Shown here piece after piece: positions 62,191 to 64,000 of a DNA stretch of 64,000 bases. Made by a program: the position numbers and the translations under genes. Origin of the DNA: Ilex aquifolium (taxonomy: Eukaryota > Streptophyta > Magnoliopsida > Aquifoliales > Aquifoliaceae); the NCBI GenBank assembly GCA_951799425.1, contig OX637395.1:10270451-10334450 (forward strand), read 5' to 3'. Positions within the stretch are counted from its first letter, which is position 1, and each line of letters opens with the position of its first letter. Under the pieces are notes generated by a model. That model worked only from the letters and a program-made list of their open reading frames with translations. It searched no databases and was not told where the DNA came from.

Positions 62191-63056
62191 CAACGTGTTT
62201 ACTCGCATACTCGACGTCACCATTTCAAACATGTATTATTACATTGTTTGAAACAATGGGTTACACTTGGGCTCTAGAGGATGAGTTCTATTACCCTTAA
62301 ATCATTGTTTACGTTACTCTAAAATAGTCATCACTACAATGGTGGTCGAGTGAGAATATCATTTAAACGAAAGGGAGGTTTTGAGCAATGATCTATATGG
62401 ACTTGCAATATACACAGGACTCGTCCAAATGGCATTGTCATGCCAATTGATAATGTTCAACAACTTGAAAGAGCATTATTACATTTTTGTTCAAAAAAAC
62501 AATCGCATGGTTATACGGTTGCATAGGTTTAACCTGTAGCACATTCACATGAGTGTGCTGAAGAAGGATTAATGGAAAAAGCACGTACAACTTTGATGTT
62601 GAGTAGGGAATAAGGTTGTATTTTTGATATTGAGATGTCCAGCGAAGATGACGAACCATGGCAAAATAATTGTGGTTACAGAGAAAGATTTGTGCTATTG
62701 TTTTATTATTACTTAGTCTTCATTGTAATATTTTATTATATATTAGTCTTTATTTGCTGTTATGTTGAAATGTAATAATGAAAATAAAATTATTGCTTAA
62801 CGTTGGGTATGTACAATAGCTATAACAATTTAAATAAAAATTAAAAAGAAAAAAATTGTTAAATACAACAACGCGATAAAGGTAACAAAATGAATAACCA
62901 AAATACACCAAGTCCCACATGGTGGTGGCTTCCTCTTTCGCTTGAGCCACCATTAGCCTCATTGGGTTGACTATCTACATCCGAGTCATCCAAGTCATCA
63001 ATTAATAATTCGTCATACTCTTTCTCTTTCTCTGAGTCATTTGTGCGATCATTCGC
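62191..63056. other. Intergenic, nothing recognised
   Basis: No supported gene. Short open frames on the minus strand (62438-62659, 62750-62962) lack recognisable content. Confidence 0.4.
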
Positions 63057-63781
63057 CTACATTTCTTCATATTCCCGAATTGGACTATGGTGCATAAGTG
63101 ATTGGTCGTCGTGTTCTAGTTCACCCCAATTAATTCCCTCTTGACATGCTTGAACATTAAGAATGATTGGCGTAGAGTATTCAGAATATTCATGGGTATA
63201 GTTGTACTGCCCGGTCTTGTTCACTAACTGCATTCCCATAGGGGTGAAACATTCACCCGTCAAGCCGAAATTTGGAAATGTCAAGGTGCCTATTTCCCAT
63301 CTAAGCAAATAAATATAAGACATGTTGCTGGTGTTCCCCCCCCCCCCCCCTCCCTTCCCCCCTGGCGTGATCTGACTCCCACCAATGAATGCGTTGATAT
63401 CCTTTATCTCCACATATGAATCAACATTGTTCAACATATAGTTGTTGAATACCACAATATCGTCGTTTACAATTTTCATTTGGGCATACGTAGTCATGTT
63501 TGCTCCTAGTGTAGCGGAATATCCATATATTAGCCTCAACATGTTGTACGATCATTTAGAATCATGCAGTCTCGAGGAGGAGAATTGTAACAAATCCCTT
63601 CGAGCCATAATACATTTTTTCGTCCAGTACAACATTATAGTGTCTTGATTTTTTTGGCATTCCAAACTATATCAATATCAAAACCGGAATGAAATCACAA
63701 GTACCTGTCGATAGATAGACCAAATTTAATAACGACATTGGATACACCATTCAAAATAGGAAATTTTCCTTTCCTTGCCAT
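63057..63781 (-). pseudogene. Decayed Myb/SANT-like domain protein fragment
   Basis: ATG at 63781 opens MARKGKFPILNGVSNVVIKF, matching the 'RKGKFxxxGWxxVxxxF' part of plant Myb/SANT-like (Myb_DNA-bind_3) domains. The frame is then lost. From about 63480 it resumes with YAQMKIVNDDIVVFNNYMLN, then EIKDINAFIGG, the second half of the same domain (usual 'K.IVADDEVWDxYIKxxP...'). A low-complexity C/G run (63337-63361) and an acidic end (WGELEHDDQS) follow to the stop at 63057. Such proteins are host factors or accessory proteins of PIF/Harbinger transposons. The tryptophans expected in the domain are missing or replaced. Confidence 0.5.
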
Positions 63782-64000
63782 TTTATTCTTTACAAACGAA
63801 GTGTAGTAAATGCATCAAAGGTTGATTTGTCTTGGTTAATTGGTGATACAAATAGAACACGAAGTGTCAATTATTACATAATTTTTTTTTCAACAAAGTC
63901 CATAGACTAGAACTACATTCATCACATTCATGTGTGTGTTCAACTATTTGCACCACCAATAAATAAACACAATAATTCTTATCATTTCATACCAACAATT

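Overview
The window is nuclear DNA of a flowering plant, most likely a eudicot. It is AT-rich, its genes have many introns with GT-AG borders, and it is crowded with plant-type Ty1/copia retrotransposons, MITEs, tRNA-derived SINEs and a TRIM. I cannot name the species. Only two cellular genes are clearly supported, both on the + strand.

Gene 1 (1332-3478, five exons) is a type-A cytokinin response regulator of the ARR8/ARR9 kind, a complete receiver domain of 183 residues. A fold-back MITE starts 4 bases after its stop codon and must form part of its 3' UTR. Gene 2 (19101-57603, 17 exons) is a plant glycoside hydrolase family 2 beta-galactosidase resembling bacterial LacZ. It spans 38.5 kb because intron 11 alone is about 20.5 kb and many other introns carry transposons. 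All 17 exons can be read, but their lengths sum to 3335 bases, one short of an open frame of 1111 residues. The missing base lies in exon 6 and would stop translation at the start of exon 7. This is either a natural null allele or a sequence error.

Layout: 1-1331 is upstream DNA of gene 1. 4764-11825 holds an old minus-strand copia (A) split by a younger copia (B, 7034-11631, LTRs about 94% alike, target duplication GGGGT). 12000-17300 holds MITEs, including a Harbinger-type element (TAA duplication) nested in an element with long inverted arms. 17300-19100 precedes gene 2 and carries a TRIM LTR. Within gene 2: a short SINE and LINE debris (intron 3), a hAT-type MITE (intron 4), a deleted copia E (intron 5), a second short SINE (intron 9), the nested stack of intron 11, a TRIM (intron 15) and an LTR fragment related to E (intron 16). 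The intron 11 stack is a hAT-like element, another TIR element, and an old copia D interrupted by copia C (39700-48190, duplication TTAAC) and by a further LTR-like insertion. Copia C carries an inverted copy of its own PBS, leader, gag, protease and half of integrase. 57604-64000 has a MITE, a poly(A) retroposon, decayed minus-strand reading frames, a 171-bp tandem satellite and a decayed Myb/SANT-like domain.

The two cellular genes have no evident joint function. The main story is retroelement nesting inside and around an old housekeeping-type gene. All coordinates come from reading the sequence by eye; splice sites were chosen from GT-AG borders, frame continuity and known family structure.
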